This document shows positions 52,736-61,082 of a DNA stretch of 64,000 nucleotides, in pieces. Numbering within the stretch: the stretch's first letter is position 1; each line of letters begins with the position of its first letter. The DNA comes from Enterococcus alishanensis (GTDB taxonomy: Bacteria; Bacillota; Bacilli; Lactobacillales; Enterococcaceae): positions 419,729 through 483,728 of the forward strand of contig NZ_JAHUZB010000003.1 of the NCBI RefSeq assembly GCF_019218635.1. The letters run 5' to 3'. The notes below the pieces were generated by a model, which was not told the origin of the DNA, ran no database searches, and worked only from the letters and a program-made list of their open reading frames with translations. The translations under genes and the position numbers were made by a program.

Positions 52736-52843
52736 ATGATTCAATTTTTTGATGGAATTTTTCAAATAGTCTTCAATTTCCTTGCAGTATCTCTAGATGT
52801 CATCCATAATTTGATAAATTTTTTGTTCTCAGCAATTATTTAA
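52736..52843 (+). CDS. Small hydrophobic peptide
   Basis: 35 aa, almost wholly hydrophobic and aromatic (begins MIQFFDGIFQIVFNFLAV), with two Asp. The RBS AGAGGTG lies 7 nt upstream and a TATAAT at 52707-52712 about 25 bp upstream, so expression is likely. Its size and character resemble membrane-active peptides, type I toxin-like peptides or small membrane regulators; no family was identified. Its 3' end overlaps the convergent amphi-Trp gene by 8 bp. Confidence 0.55.
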   Translation: MIQFFDGIFQIVFNFLAVSLDVIHNLINFLFSAII

Positions 52844-53108
52844 TTGTGAGTTTCTCATTTGATTGACCTTCTAACCATTCGAATTCAATTTCAAACTGGT
52901 GTTTATCGTATTTTTTTTCATATTTCAATTCAACTTCCAAAGGTTCGTCAGGTGCAATGATCGTTGTTTTCTCTCCCTCAACTATACTGAATTGTCCGTT
53001 TTCCTTTAGTCTCGTAGCAATCATCAGGAAAAAATCACTAAACTCTACTAAACTTTGTTTTTCCCCTCGAACAACAAGGACCTCTGTTAATGGCTTATTT
53101 ACAGTCAT
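52836..53108 (-). CDS. Amphi-Trp domain protein
   Basis: 90 aa. VLVVRGEKQSLVEFSDFFLMIATRLKENGQF...EVELKYEKKYDKHQFEIEFEW matches the amphi-Trp domain, a small domain of unknown role usually found as a short stand-alone protein. Start ATG 53108, behind AAGGTGTGAGAG; the more distal ATG at 53159 has no RBS. It is divergent from the ABC-F gene. Confidence 0.72.
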   Translation of the reverse strand: MTVNKPLTEVLVVRGEKQSLVEFSDFFLMIATRLKENGQFSIVEGEKTTIIAPDEPLEVELKYEKKYDKHQFEIEFEWLEGQSNEKLTIK

Positions 53109-53175
53109 TTCTCTCACACCTTTTCCTTTATTATTGCAGTTTTCAAAGATTTCTTTCAAATTTCAACTTAGTGAC

Positions 53176-53204
53176 TTGACGAACGTTGCAATTTCTAAGA
53201 TGAT
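53176..53204 (+). promoter_or_regulatory. Promoter of the ABC-F gene
   Basis: TTGACG (53176-53181) and GATGAT (53199-53204), 17 bp apart, place the transcript start about 28 nt before the GTG start codon. Confidence 0.55.
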
Positions 53205-53238
53205 AAAGGGATGGATTTTTAAGAAAGTTGGTATATCA

Positions 53239-54768
53239 GTGAGTTTATTAGAGTTAAAAGAAATTAGTCAGCAATTTGGTGACAAGATTTTATATGAAGA
53301 TTTGTCTCTACAAGTTAATCGTGGGGAACATTTAGGATTAATCGGTCAAAATGGAGCCGGTAAAAGTACCTTAATCAAAATTATAACAGGCGAAATTTTA
53401 CCAGATGATGGCACAGTTTCATGGCAAAAAAACATTCATTACGGTTATCTAGATCAGTATGTTGAAGTTGATCCTGAATTGACCATTCGTGATTTTTTAA
53501 AGACGGCCTTTATGGCGGAATTTGAGAAAGAAGCCAAAATTGGGAAACTGTATGAAGAATACAGTGAAAATTATGATGATAAATTGTTAGAACAAGCCGG
53601 AAAGCTGCAAACTGAGTTGGATCAAGGCGATTTTTATCAAATTGATACCTTAGTTGATGAAATGAGCAGTGGCCTTGGCTTAGCTATTTTAGGTATGGAG
53701 TCTCAGTTAAAAAATCTCAGTGGCGGGCAGCGTTCCAAATTAATTTTAGCAAAATTACTACTGGAAAAACCTGATGTTTTGATTTTAGATGAGCCGACTA
53801 ACCATTTAGATGACGAACATGTCGCTTGGTTGAGTCAATTTTTAAAGGATTTTGCGGGAACCTTTGTAGTTATTTCCCATGACCAAAGTTTTCTAAATCA
53901 AATTACTACTCATATTGCTGACATTGAGTTTGGTAAGTTAACTAAATATACAGGGAATTTAGAAAAAGCCTTAAAACAAAAAGAACAATTTCAAGAAACC
54001 TATTTGCGTCAGTATGCCGCTCAGAAAAAACAAATTGAAAAAACGGAAGCCTATATTCGTAAATATAAAGCCGGTAGTCGTTCAACTATGGCAAAATCTC
54101 GACAAAAACAATTGGATAAGGTGGAAAGATTAACCCCGCCTAATTCCAATGCGAAAGCCCACTATGATTTTCCTTATCACCCGATTGTCACAACCTTGGC
54201 TTTGGAGACAACTGATTTAACAATTGGTTACCAAAAACCTTTGTTACCGCCAATCAATCTAACAGTACGTTATGGTGAAAAAATTGCTATCCGCGGCTTT
54301 AATGGTATTGGTAAATCAACTCTTTTGAAAACTTTAATCGGTGAAATTCGTAAAATTGACGGAGATTTTCATTTTCCTGCTAATACAAAAATTAATTATT
54401 TTGAACAGGATTTGCATTGGGAAAATGGTTATCAAACCCCTTTGCAATATTTAAGCGATATTTATCCAAAGGAAACAGTCAAAGAATTACGTAAACACCT
54501 TTCTCGAGCAGGACTTCCTAGTGAATTAGCCCAAGAACCACTTAGAACCCTAAGCGGTGGTGAACAAACCAAAGTAAAATTAGCCCAAATGACAATGGAA
54601 AAAGGCAATTTGTTAATTTTAGATGAGCCCACCAATCATATCGACCAAAGTACTAAAATAAGTTTACAAGAAAGTTTACAAAATTTTGCTGGTACCGTTA
54701 TTGTCGTATCCCATGAAGAAGATTTTTATAGTGCGTGGGTGGACCGTGTCGTTGATATTCAACAATAG
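53239..54768 (+). CDS. ABC-F family ATPase
   Basis: About 509 aa with two ATP-binding domains and no membrane segments. Domain 1 has GQNGAGKST, LSGGQRSK and LILDEPTNHLDDEH; domain 2 has GFNGIGKST, LSGGEQTK and LILDEPTNHID. The linker (about residues 245-305) is Lys/Arg-rich (KYKAGSRSTMAKSRQKQLDK). ABC-F proteins act on the ribosome as translation factors or protect it from antibiotics; this copy is a general type and not clearly a resistance protein. Start GTG 53239 is at the beginning of homology; the frame is open far upstream but overlaps the divergent gene. Confidence 0.87.
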   Translation: MSLLELKEISQQFGDKILYEDLSLQVNRGEHLGLIGQNGAGKSTLIKIITGEILPDDGTVSWQKNIHYGYLDQYVEVDPELTIRDFLKTAFMAEFEKEAKIGKLYEEYSENYDDKLLEQAGKLQTELDQGDFYQIDTLVDEMSSGLGLAILGMESQLKNLSGGQRSKLILAKLLLEKPDVLILDEPTNHLDDEHVAWLSQFLKDFAGTFVVISHDQSFLNQITTHIADIEFGKLTKYTGNLEKALKQKEQFQETYLRQYAAQKKQIEKTEAYIRKYKAGSRSTMAKSRQKQLDKVERLTPPNSNAKAHYDFPYHPIVTTLALETTDLTIGYQKPLLPPINLTVRYGEKIAIRGFNGIGKSTLLKTLIGEIRKIDGDFHFPANTKINYFEQDLHWENGYQTPLQYLSDIYPKETVKELRKHLSRAGLPSELAQEPLRTLSGGEQTKVKLAQMTMEKGNLLILDEPTNHIDQSTKISLQESLQNFAGTVIVVSHEEDFYSAWVDRVVDIQQ

Positions 54769-54780
54769 GAGCTGAAAAAA

Positions 54781-55113
54781 ATGTATCCCTTAGTCCCCAC
54801 CAATATTTTAGAAGTCGCGCAAGTAATGGCTTGGCGAAAACAGCAAGGTGAAACGGCTGACGAAGATCAAATTATTATTGAAGCCATCAAAGAAAATGCC
54901 CAAAACTTAATTGATGAAGCACTAGAAGGTCCTTATTGGACAATTAAATGGGAAAATGAAGACCATTTATTAGCAGTCTTTGATGTGATGGGAGAAAAAA
55001 TCGGCGAACTTTCCCCTGCTGATTCTTCTTTCTCTGCTGAATTTCGTAAAAATGGGCATGAATTACTTTTACATTTAGGAAAACAATTAAGGCCAATTAT
55101 CGGTAGCCACTAG
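54781..55113 (+). CDS. Uncharacterised small protein downstream of ABC-F
   Basis: 110 aa, soluble and acidic, no motif recognised (begins MYPLVPTNILEVAQVMAWRK). It starts 12 bp after the ABC-F stop with AGGAG as RBS, and a terminator overlaps its end, so the two genes form an operon. It might assist the ATPase, but there is no direct evidence. Confidence 0.65.
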   Translation: MYPLVPTNILEVAQVMAWRKQQGETADEDQIIIEAIKENAQNLIDEALEGPYWTIKWENEDHLLAVFDVMGEKIGELSPADSSFSAEFRKNGHELLLHLGKQLRPIIGSH

Positions 55114-55140
55114 TCAGAGAAAATTCTCTGGCTTTTTTTT
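55112..55140 (+). terminator. Terminator of the ABC-F operon
   Basis: AGTCAGAGAA and TTCTCTGGCT form a stem with one wobble followed by eight T. Confidence 0.82.
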
Positions 55141-55152
55141 ATTTTAAAGAAA

Positions 55153-55170
55153 TTTTAGGTTTGCCGAAAA
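55153..55170 (+). promoter_or_regulatory. MntR-like operator upstream of mntH
   Basis: The pseudo-palindrome TTTTAGG-TTTG-CCGAAAA (six of seven arm positions complementary) resembles operators of DtxR/MntR-family manganese sensors and ends 6 bp before the -35. When Mn is abundant, MntR would bind and repress mntH. Confidence 0.6.
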
Positions 55171-55176
55171 TAATTA

Positions 55177-55205
55177 TTTGCTTTGTCTACATTTAGGTGT
55201 ATGAT
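55177..55205 (+). promoter_or_regulatory. Promoter of mntH
   Basis: TTTGCT (55177-55182) and TATGAT (55200-55205) are separated by 17 bp. A second TTTAGGTG half-site lies within the spacer. Confidence 0.7.
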
Positions 55206-55235
55206 GTGTTTGTAAAAGATAAACGGGGTGAAGAA

Positions 55236-56801
55236 ATGCGTGAAAAAAATAAACAACATTTGATAACTCATGCCAACGGTGCATCTTTAGCCGAAATTAA
55301 TGGAACTGTCAAAGTTCCTGAAGGCAAAAGTTTTTTTAGAACATTATTAGCTTATTCTGGTCCGGGTGCATTAGTCGCAGTTGGTTATATGGATCCCGGC
55401 AATTGGTCCACTTCGATTACTGGCGGACAAAATTTTCAATATTTATTAATGTCAGTCATTTTAATGTCTAGTTTAATCGCTATGTTATTACAATACATGG
55501 CAGCAAAATTAGGTATTGTTACTCAGATGGATTTAGCCCAAGCCATTCGTGCGCGAACATCTAAAGCTTTGGGAATTGTTTTATGGATTTTGACTGAGTT
55601 AGCCATTATGGCTACCGATATTGCTGAGGTCATTGGTGCGGCGATTGCACTCTATTTACTTTTTAGTATTCCATTAGGTTTAGCTGTTGTGATTACTGTT
55701 TTTGACGTTTTATTATTATTACTACTAACAAAAGTCGGTTTTAGAAAAATTGAAGCGATTGTCGTTTGTCTAATTTTTGTCATATTATTTGTTTTTGTTT
55801 ATCAAGTTGCCTTATCAAATCCTGATTGGTCAGCACTAGTGAAAGGTTTCGTTCCTTCCAGTCAAACATTTGCCGAAAGTCCCAAAATTGGTGGTCAAAC
55901 ACCTTTAACTGGTGCTTTAGGAATTATCGGAGCCACTGTCATGCCCCATAATTTATATCTTCATTCTGCAATTTCGCAAACAAGAGCGATAGATCATAGT
56001 GATGAAAAACAAGTAGCTAAAGCTGTTCGTTTTACAACTTGGGACTCCAACATTCAATTAACCTTAGCGATGTTAGTTAATGCTTTATTATTAATTATGG
56101 GCGTAGCAGTTTTTAAATCAGGTGCGGTTAAAGATCCATCTTTCTTTGGCCTTTATGAAGCTCTGTCTAATCCCGCAACCTTAAGCAATGGTTTGTTAGC
56201 AAATGTTGCCCGATCAGGTGTCTTATCGACATTATTTGCGGTAGCATTATTAGCATCCGGCCAAAATTCTACCATTACTGGAACTTTAACTGGACAGGTT
56301 ATCATGGAAGGCTTCATTGAAATGCGAATGCCAATCTGGTTGCGACGATTAGTTACACGATTATTGTCCGTTGTGCCCGTTTTAATTTGTGTATTGCTTA
56401 CTCGTGGTCAAAGTACCGTTGCAGAACATGAAGCTTTAAATGATTTAATGAATAACTCGCAAGTTTTTCTGGCTTTTGCCTTACCTTTTTCAATTATTCC
56501 CTTGTTAATGATGACTGATAGCGCTGCTGAAATGGGGCACCGTTTCAAAAATAATTTAGTAGTAAAAGTTTTAGGTTGGATTTCAGTCGTCGCGTTAACT
56601 TATTTAAATCTACGAGGATTACCTAATCAAATTGAAAGTTTTTTTGGAAGCAATTTATCTGCTGATCAGCTTTTTCTAGCACATGCAATTGCTGACAGTT
56701 TGATCGTGATCGTTCTAGTATTATTGGCTTGGACCATTTTTGAATTGTATCGAGGCGATAAAAAACAAGCCCTTCTCATGGAAGAAGAATCCGCAAATTA
56801 G
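55236..56801 (+). CDS. mntH: NRAMP-family manganese/divalent metal importer
   Basis: 521 aa with eleven or twelve TM helices. The metal-binding motif in TM1 is [10 protein letters not shown] (DPGN), TM6 carries [13 protein letters not shown] (MPH) and [13 protein letters not shown] follows in the transport loop. It imports Mn2+ with protons. ATG 55236 lies behind GGGGTGAAG; the longer in-frame reading starts within the promoter. The MntR-like operator upstream and the CDF exporter at 17 kb suggest manganese as the physiological metal. Confidence 0.94.
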   Translation: MREKNKQHLITHANGASLAEINGTVKVPEGKSFFRTLLAYSGPGALVAVGYMDPGNWSTSITGGQNFQYLLMSVILMSSLIAMLLQYMAAKLGIVTQMDLAQAIRARTSKALGIVLWILTELAIMATDIAEVIGAAIALYLLFSIPLGLAVVITVFDVLLLLLLTKVGFRKIEAIVVCLIFVILFVFVYQVALSNPDWSALVKGFVPSSQTFAESPKIGGQTPLTGALGIIGATVMPHNLYLHSAISQTRAIDHSDEKQVAKAVRFTTWDSNIQLTLAMLVNALLLIMGVAVFKSGAVKDPSFFGLYEALSNPATLSNGLLANVARSGVLSTLFAVALLASGQNSTITGTLTGQVIMEGFIEMRMPIWLRRLVTRLLSVVPVLICVLLTRGQSTVAEHEALNDLMNNSQVFLAFALPFSIIPLLMMTDSAAEMGHRFKNNLVVKVLGWISVVALTYLNLRGLPNQIESFFGSNLSADQLFLAHAIADSLIVIVLVLLAWTIFELYRGDKKQALLMEEESAN

Positions 56802-56815
56802 CGGATTCTTTTTTT
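56785..56815 (+). terminator. Terminator overlapping the mntH stop codon
   Basis: A perfect 10-bp stem (AAGAATCCGC with GCGGATTCTT), 6-nt loop containing the start of the stop codon, then T run. Confidence 0.88.
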
Positions 56816-56901
56816 AGGTCTAAAGTCCGATTGTTCAAAATCATAAAAAAAGATATGCTAAATGTATCAAATAAAACCGATTAGAAAGCGGGTTGAAAAA
56901 T

Positions 56902-57480
56902 ATGCGTCAAGAATATTTATCTCAATTAACGGAATTGTTGAGCTATCGAGTTTCTCCTAGTGTAGTTCAAAGCACCGTTGAATATTACGATCAAACAATT
57001 ATTGAATTAATGGAATCCGGCTATTCAGAAGCCGATGCTGTGGCTGAATTACCTAATCCCAAAGCAGTTTTGGCTAGTTTAGTCGACGAACCATTTCCAT
57101 CAACAAAAAGAAAGCTCCCCTTGTTCGTCATTATTTTATTAGTTATCAGTTCACCTTTATGGGGAAGTTTGGCAATTGCTGCTGCAGCGATTCTTTTTAG
57201 CATATATATTGTCGCTTGGTGCATACCTTTTACTGGCTTTTCAATTGCTGGAGGATTTATTTTTGGTGGTGTCGTGGCGATGGTTACTAGTCCATGGGCC
57301 TTCTTTGATGCTATGTTTATGGGGGTTTCACAATTTGGTGTTGGCTTAACTATTTTAGGCTTAGGTATTATTGCTTTATGGTTGACCAGTCATCTGACAA
57401 AAGCTTATTTAAAAGTACATCAAATTCTCTGGAACAAGATTAGTCGCTCTTGGCAAAATAAAAAGGTGGTATACGCATGA
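56902..57480 (+). CDS. DUF1700 family membrane protein (HAAS domain)
   Basis: 192 aa. The N-terminal helical HAAS signalling domain (MRQEYLSQLTELL...EYYDQTIIELMESGYSEADAVAELPNPKAV, residues 1-65) is followed by four hydrophobic segments (about 72-180). The family commonly pairs with PadR regulators and DUF4097 proteins; no PadR gene is here. ATG 56902 is preceded by only a weak RBS (AAAGCGGG). It overlaps a 51-aa gene by four bases. Confidence 0.75.
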   Translation: MRQEYLSQLTELLSYRVSPSVVQSTVEYYDQTIIELMESGYSEADAVAELPNPKAVLASLVDEPFPSTKRKLPLFVIILLVISSPLWGSLAIAAAAILFSIYIVAWCIPFTGFSIAGGFIFGGVVAMVTSPWAFFDAMFMGVSQFGVGLTILGLGIIALWLTSHLTKAYLKVHQILWNKISRSWQNKKVVYA

Positions 57481-57632
57481 AAAGAGTCAATCAATTAGCA
57501 AAATGGTCTTTAGGATTAGTTATTACTGGCGCAATCATCACATTTTTAGGTTTTGCATTATCAGGTTTTTCATTCGAACGGTATGCTGAAAATAGTGATC
57601 ATTGGTACAATACAGTTCACCTTTATAAATAA
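57477..57632 (+). CDS. Short membrane protein, possible truncated DUF4097-type partner
   Basis: 51 aa. A basic N-terminus, one TM helix (about residues 11-31), then a short tail (SFERYAENSDHWYNTVHLYK). The start overlaps the DUF1700 stop (ATGA). Proteins downstream of DUF1700 genes usually have such an N-terminal TM followed by a long beta-rich DUF4097 domain, which is missing here, so this may be a truncated remnant or a genuine minimal partner. Confidence 0.6.
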   Translation: MKRVNQLAKWSLGLVITGAIITFLGFALSGFSFERYAENSDHWYNTVHLYK

Positions 57633-57679
57633 AAAAACTGTAGATATCGCCCAAAATTTGGACTTTATATACAGTCTCC

Positions 57680-57705
57680 AACAAGGCTTAGGCCTTGTTT
57701 TTTTT
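57680..57705 (+). terminator. Terminator of the DUF1700 operon
   Basis: AACAAGGC and GCCTTGTT form a perfect 8-bp stem with TTAG loop, then more T. A preceding longer, imperfect hairpin (about 57637-57674, arms ending ACTGTA and TACAGT) may assist. The structure overlaps the stop codon of the convergent esterase gene. Confidence 0.8.
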
Positions 57706-58473
57706 GATATATTGTTTTAAAAATGCCAATGATGATGTCCAGGCTGCCTCAAGATATCCTTCCGCATGTCTAGTTCCTTCAATCAGTTTAACTTCATTCG
57801 GCACATTATTATCAGCTAAAGCTTTTTGCAATTGATAAATTCCAGAAAGTGGTACAAACTCTCTCAATGAATTAGCTAAATAAAGCGGACCACTCTTAGT
57901 TGAAACTCTTTGGAGTGGTGTTGCATCTGCCAATTTTTGATCATCTGGTGCGTAGTTAGTAATAAACCATTTATAAAATGGATCATTAGCACCGTCTTGA
58001 TCAATTAAAGCTGAGGCCTGCTGGTCAAAATTAGGTTTTTGCGTATTTTCAGCCACCACATCGGCATGTTGATGTACCCACTTGGCAATATCAATAATTC
58101 CCGACCAAGAAACTGCTGGAATTCCTCGCTGTAAAGCCAACTCAATCGATAAATTTCCGCCTGCAGAAGAGCCAAAAGCCCCCCAGTTGCCTTTTAATTC
58201 GGGATATTGTTCGTATGCCCAATCAAAACTAGCTAAAGTATCCTCTAAAGCCGCTGGAAATAAGTTTTCTGGAGCTAAACGATAATCTGGCACTACTACT
58301 AAAAAACCTGCTTCAGCAAATTTTTCAGCAATCGCCCCCTCTTTTTCTTTACTACCTCGAAACCATCCACCACCGTGAAGATCAATCAATCCTCTTTCAA
58401 ATGTTTCTGGTTGATAAATATCAGCCTTTAAATTTAAATCTTTATGATAAACGACATTTTTCATAACTTTCAT
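57688..58473 (-). CDS. Alpha/beta hydrolase, esterase/lipase family
   Basis: 261 aa of the hormone-sensitive-lipase-like group. The oxyanion motif LHGGGWFRGS (about residue 33) and the nucleophile motif GSSAGGNLS (Ser near 105) are present; a C-terminal His in EGTRHAEGYLE fits the triad. Cytoplasmic carboxylesterase, substrate unknown. RBS AGAGGG 5 nt before the ATG. Confidence 0.85.
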   Translation of the reverse strand: MKVMKNVVYHKDLNLKADIYQPETFERGLIDLHGGGWFRGSKEKEGAIAEKFAEAGFLVVVPDYRLAPENLFPAALEDTLASFDWAYEQYPELKGNWGAFGSSAGGNLSIELALQRGIPAVSWSGIIDIAKWVHQHADVVAENTQKPNFDQQASALIDQDGANDPFYKWFITNYAPDDQKLADATPLQRVSTKSGPLYLANSLREFVPLSGIYQLQKALADNNVPNEVKLIEGTRHAEGYLEAAWTSSLAFLKQYIKKNKA

Positions 58474-58537
58474 AATATCCCTCTTTTCAAAAATAAATAT
58501 AAGCCTATCTTCAAAAAAAGAAAAAGATTTTGAATTG

Positions 58538-58963
58538 TTATTTTACCACCATTACATTACACGGTGCATTATTAACAACAAAGGCAGTCGTTGAGCCGAT
58601 CAAGGCTCGCTCGATACGCCCTTTACCAGTGGCACCTATCATAATTAAATCAATATCATTGTCTTCAGCATACTTAACAATCGCTGTTTTAGGATTATCT
58701 TCCAATTTTACGGTTTCGTAGTCAAATCCTTCTGGAAATTCTAATTCTGCTTGTAAAATAATACTGTTTAAATAATTTTTCGAGGTTTCAGCGATATAGT
58801 TCGAGGCATGGGCATCCGCCAGCATCGGAGCAGTATCTACCGTAGTTAAAATAACCAAATGTCCATCATTTCTTTTGGTGGTCTCTACAGCCTCTTTTAA
58901 GGCATTTTCCGCTTGTTCAGAACCATCTACAGCAACCAATATATTTTTATAGACTTTGCGCAA
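58538..58963 (-). CDS. Universal stress protein UspA family
   Basis: 141 aa. NILVAVDGSEQAENAL at the N-terminus and the ATP-binding motif GATGKGRIERALIGSTT near the C-terminus (G-2x-G-9x-G-S/T pattern) place it in the ATP-binding UspA group. A cytoplasmic stress-response protein whose precise role is unknown. It stands alone with AGGAGG-type RBS. Confidence 0.92.
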   Translation of the reverse strand: MRKVYKNILVAVDGSEQAENALKEAVETTKRNDGHLVILTTVDTAPMLADAHASNYIAETSKNYLNSIILQAELEFPEGFDYETVKLEDNPKTAIVKYAEDNDIDLIMIGATGKGRIERALIGSTTAFVVNNAPCNVMVVK

Positions 58964-59145
58964 AGTAAACTCCTCCTTTATTTAACAACTAGGGTAACAA
59001 ATCATCCTTCTTACTATCTATTATAAAAAAGAAAGCATAAAAAAACAAACGCTTTCTTGAAAGTAACAATTCTGAATTATTTTTTGTTTTTATTAAGGAT
59101 TTTACTTTTTAAAATGATACAATATTGTTAAAAAGGGGGGATTTC

Positions 59146-59775
59146 ATGGCTGAACTTGAAAATTTAGATTACCGCTATCGTCAATTAAGCCAAACAAATT
59201 TTTCTCATTTAAGTTTTGAAAAGGTTGATTTTACTGGGGCTAATTTAACCGGTACAACTTTTGAAAATAGTTTGTTGCGGCAATGTGATTTTACAGATGC
59301 AAATTTGACCGATGTCAATTTTATAGGAACGGATTTACGAACTTGTCGTTTATCTGGTGCGGATATTTCTGGTGCTAATTTTTATTTTGCAATTTTAGAA
59401 GATGTTGCCTTAGATCATGTCATTTGGGATGAGACCACACAATATTTCCGACTACATCCACCCAAAACCGGGGCTTTTTTAGGTTATAAAAAATGCTTTG
59501 GTTATCGGATCGTACAGCTTTTAATTCCTGAAAACGCCCAAAGAACCTCCGCTACTGGCAACTCTTGTCGTTGCGATTTGGCAAAGGTTCTGACTATTAA
59601 AGATATGTACACCAATCAAGATTATGATGAAGCTGTCTCATACGTCGATCCAGACTTTATTTATCATCGTGGTGCTTGGGTTTATGCAAAAAAATTTAAT
59701 CCAGACCGATGGGCTGATTCCACCGGTGGTATCCATTTCTGGTTAACTCGTAAGGAAGCTGAAGGTTACATGTAA
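59146..59775 (+). CDS. Pentapeptide-repeat protein with DUF5758-like C-terminus
   Basis: 209 aa. Residues about 20-95 consist of A(D/N)LxX pentapeptide repeats (TGANLTGTTF, DANLTDVNF, GADISGANF) expected to form a right-handed quadrilateral beta-helix. The C-terminal half (LGYKKCFGYRIVQLLIPENA...TGNSCRCDLAKVL, GGIHFWLTRKEAEGY) matches the DUF5758 type found in phages and gut Firmicutes. Function unknown. Start ATG 59146, 6 nt after a GGGGGG RBS. Confidence 0.8.
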   Translation: MAELENLDYRYRQLSQTNFSHLSFEKVDFTGANLTGTTFENSLLRQCDFTDANLTDVNFIGTDLRTCRLSGADISGANFYFAILEDVALDHVIWDETTQYFRLHPPKTGAFLGYKKCFGYRIVQLLIPENAQRTSATGNSCRCDLAKVLTIKDMYTNQDYDEAVSYVDPDFIYHRGAWVYAKKFNPDRWADSTGGIHFWLTRKEAEGYM

Positions 59776-59778
59776 TCT

Positions 59779-59883
59779 TTAGCTTTCTTTTTTCAATAAG
59801 TCTTTGATTTTAAGGATAATGCCAATGCCTGATAAAATTAAAATGATTAAATTAATTTTTTGATTCATGCCACCTTTTTTCAT
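59779..59883 (-). CDS. Small membrane peptide downstream of carbonic anhydrase
   Basis: 34 aa (begins MKKGGMNQKINLIILILSG). A single hydrophobic helix (about residues 9-24) lies between basic ends. TTGGAGGTG sits 6 nt before the ATG, and the gene begins 20 bp after the carbonic anhydrase stop codon on the same strand, so the two are probably co-transcribed. No family recognised. Confidence 0.55.
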   Translation of the reverse strand: MKKGGMNQKINLIILILSGIGIILKIKDLLKKES

Positions 59884-59902
59884 TCCTACACCTCCAAATT
59901 TT

Positions 59903-60541
59903 TTAACAATGATATGCAAAAACCGTCCGTTGATTCAATGGTTGTAATTGCCGGCGATTTTTTCCATGTAACGCACAAAATGCTTCAATCTGACTAGTTG
60001 AGACTGTCAAATTTTCTTGTAAAACAAACCACTTCACATTTTCTGTTAAAGGTGGTGTGGTTAATGAGCCGGTATAATGATAATAGCTTTTATTTTCCGG
60101 TAATAACAATTCTGCTGAAATCATCAAGGCATTCTCAGAATCAAATTCAGCTAAAACTTGTTGAAATTCCTGATTCTCTTCACCTTCAGCAAATAACACC
60201 GCTACAACAGCTAATTCTCCGTTACCATTTTGATAAACAAAATGCCCTTCTAAAGGAAAACTTTGCCCGTCAATCGTGTGCTCAGCTTCAGAATGGAAAT
60301 GAACTTGCATTAAAACATGCCTCTCTCCATTTAAGATTGCTTCTCCTAAAGCTAATAATTGAAGGTTTTGTCCATTATTATTGAAATTACAAACTTCCTT
60401 TTCAAATGAAAAGTACAAACCCGCATTTTCATCAGTTTGGGTTATCGTATCCTGGGTAACAATAGCAATCGGCGACTGTGCCTCCCCGCCATCTGGCTGC
60501 CATTTTTCTTGTTGTAAATAATCAATTAAAAATGATTTCAA
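59903..60541 (-). CDS. Alpha-type carbonic anhydrase without signal peptide
   Basis: 212 aa. Zinc ligands His81, His83 (QVHFHSEAEH) and His100 (PLEGH) and the LTTPPLTENVKW segment identify an alpha-carbonic anhydrase that interconverts CO2 and bicarbonate. Most bacterial members are exported, but no signal sequence is visible here from the start TTG 60541, which has AGAGGTG 7 nt upstream. The frame is open far upstream but contains no suitable start near the homology. It may supply bicarbonate for carboxylation reactions. Confidence 0.85.
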   Translation of the reverse strand: MKSFLIDYLQQEKWQPDGGEAQSPIAIVTQDTITQTDENAGLYFSFEKEVCNFNNNGQNLQLLALGEAILNGERHVLMQVHFHSEAEHTIDGQSFPLEGHFVYQNGNGELAVVAVLFAEGEENQEFQQVLAEFDSENALMISAELLLPENKSYYHYTGSLTTPPLTENVKWFVLQENLTVSTSQIEAFCALHGKNRRQLQPLNQRTVFAYHC

Positions 60542-60716
60542 AATAATCACCTCTTCAAAGTAATTTTTTAAAATATAGCATTTTAAATTGAAAAAGACAC
60601 ACCATGAATCTGCAAAAATCCATTGAATAAAGCTAAAAAAGCTTGATTCAGTCGCAAGTCTGAGGGTTTCAATCAAAAAAAGTGTTAAAATGAAAAAAAT
60701 GAAGGAGGTGCTTTGG

Positions 60717-61082
60717 ATGTCTTGTTTAGGAAATATTATCTGGCTGATTTTTGGTGGATTTATTGGCGGAATCGGTTGGTTATTTGCTGGTATTTTATGG
60801 TGTATTACGATTATTGGAATTCCGATTGGCTTGCAGTGTTTTAAGATGGCTAGCTTGAGTTTTATGCCTTTTGGCAAAGATGTCATTTATCACACAACAC
60901 CGGTAAATCTTGTGGTCAATATTATTTGGTTAATTGTATCAGGGATTCCGTTGGCGCTAGCCCATTTAACCAGCGCCTTGTTATTATGTCTCACAATTAT
61001 TGGAATTCCCTTTGCTGCACAATCTGTAAAATTAGCCAAACTCGCTTTAATGCCCTTTGGTGCAGAAATTGTTTACTATTAG
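60717..61082 (+). CDS. YccF domain membrane protein
   Basis: 121 aa. Two copies of the YccF repeat (GNIIWLIFGGFIGGIGWLFAGILWCITIIGIPIGLQ and VVNIIWLIVSGIPLALAHLTSALLLCLTIIGIPFA) give four TM helices. Family role unknown. Start ATG 60717, 8 nt after AAGGAGG. Confidence 0.88.
   Translation: MSCLGNIIWLIFGGFIGGIGWLFAGILWCITIIGIPIGLQCFKMASLSFMPFGKDVIYHTTPVNLVVNIIWLIVSGIPLALAHLTSALLLCLTIIGIPFAAQSVKLAKLALMPFGAEIVYY

Noticed and set aside
52957..53238. 94-residue N-terminal extension of the ABC-F protein
   Set aside because: It runs antisense through the amphi-Trp gene and its promoter; homology begins at the GTG at 53239.
53239..54768. ABC-F protein as an antibiotic resistance determinant
   Set aside because: The sequence looks like a general housekeeping ABC-F ATPase; no resistance-type features can be claimed by reading alone.
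60542..60886. 115-residue N-terminal extension of the carbonic anhydrase
   Set aside because: It overlaps the divergent YccF gene and its RBS and is not similar to known carbonic anhydrases.
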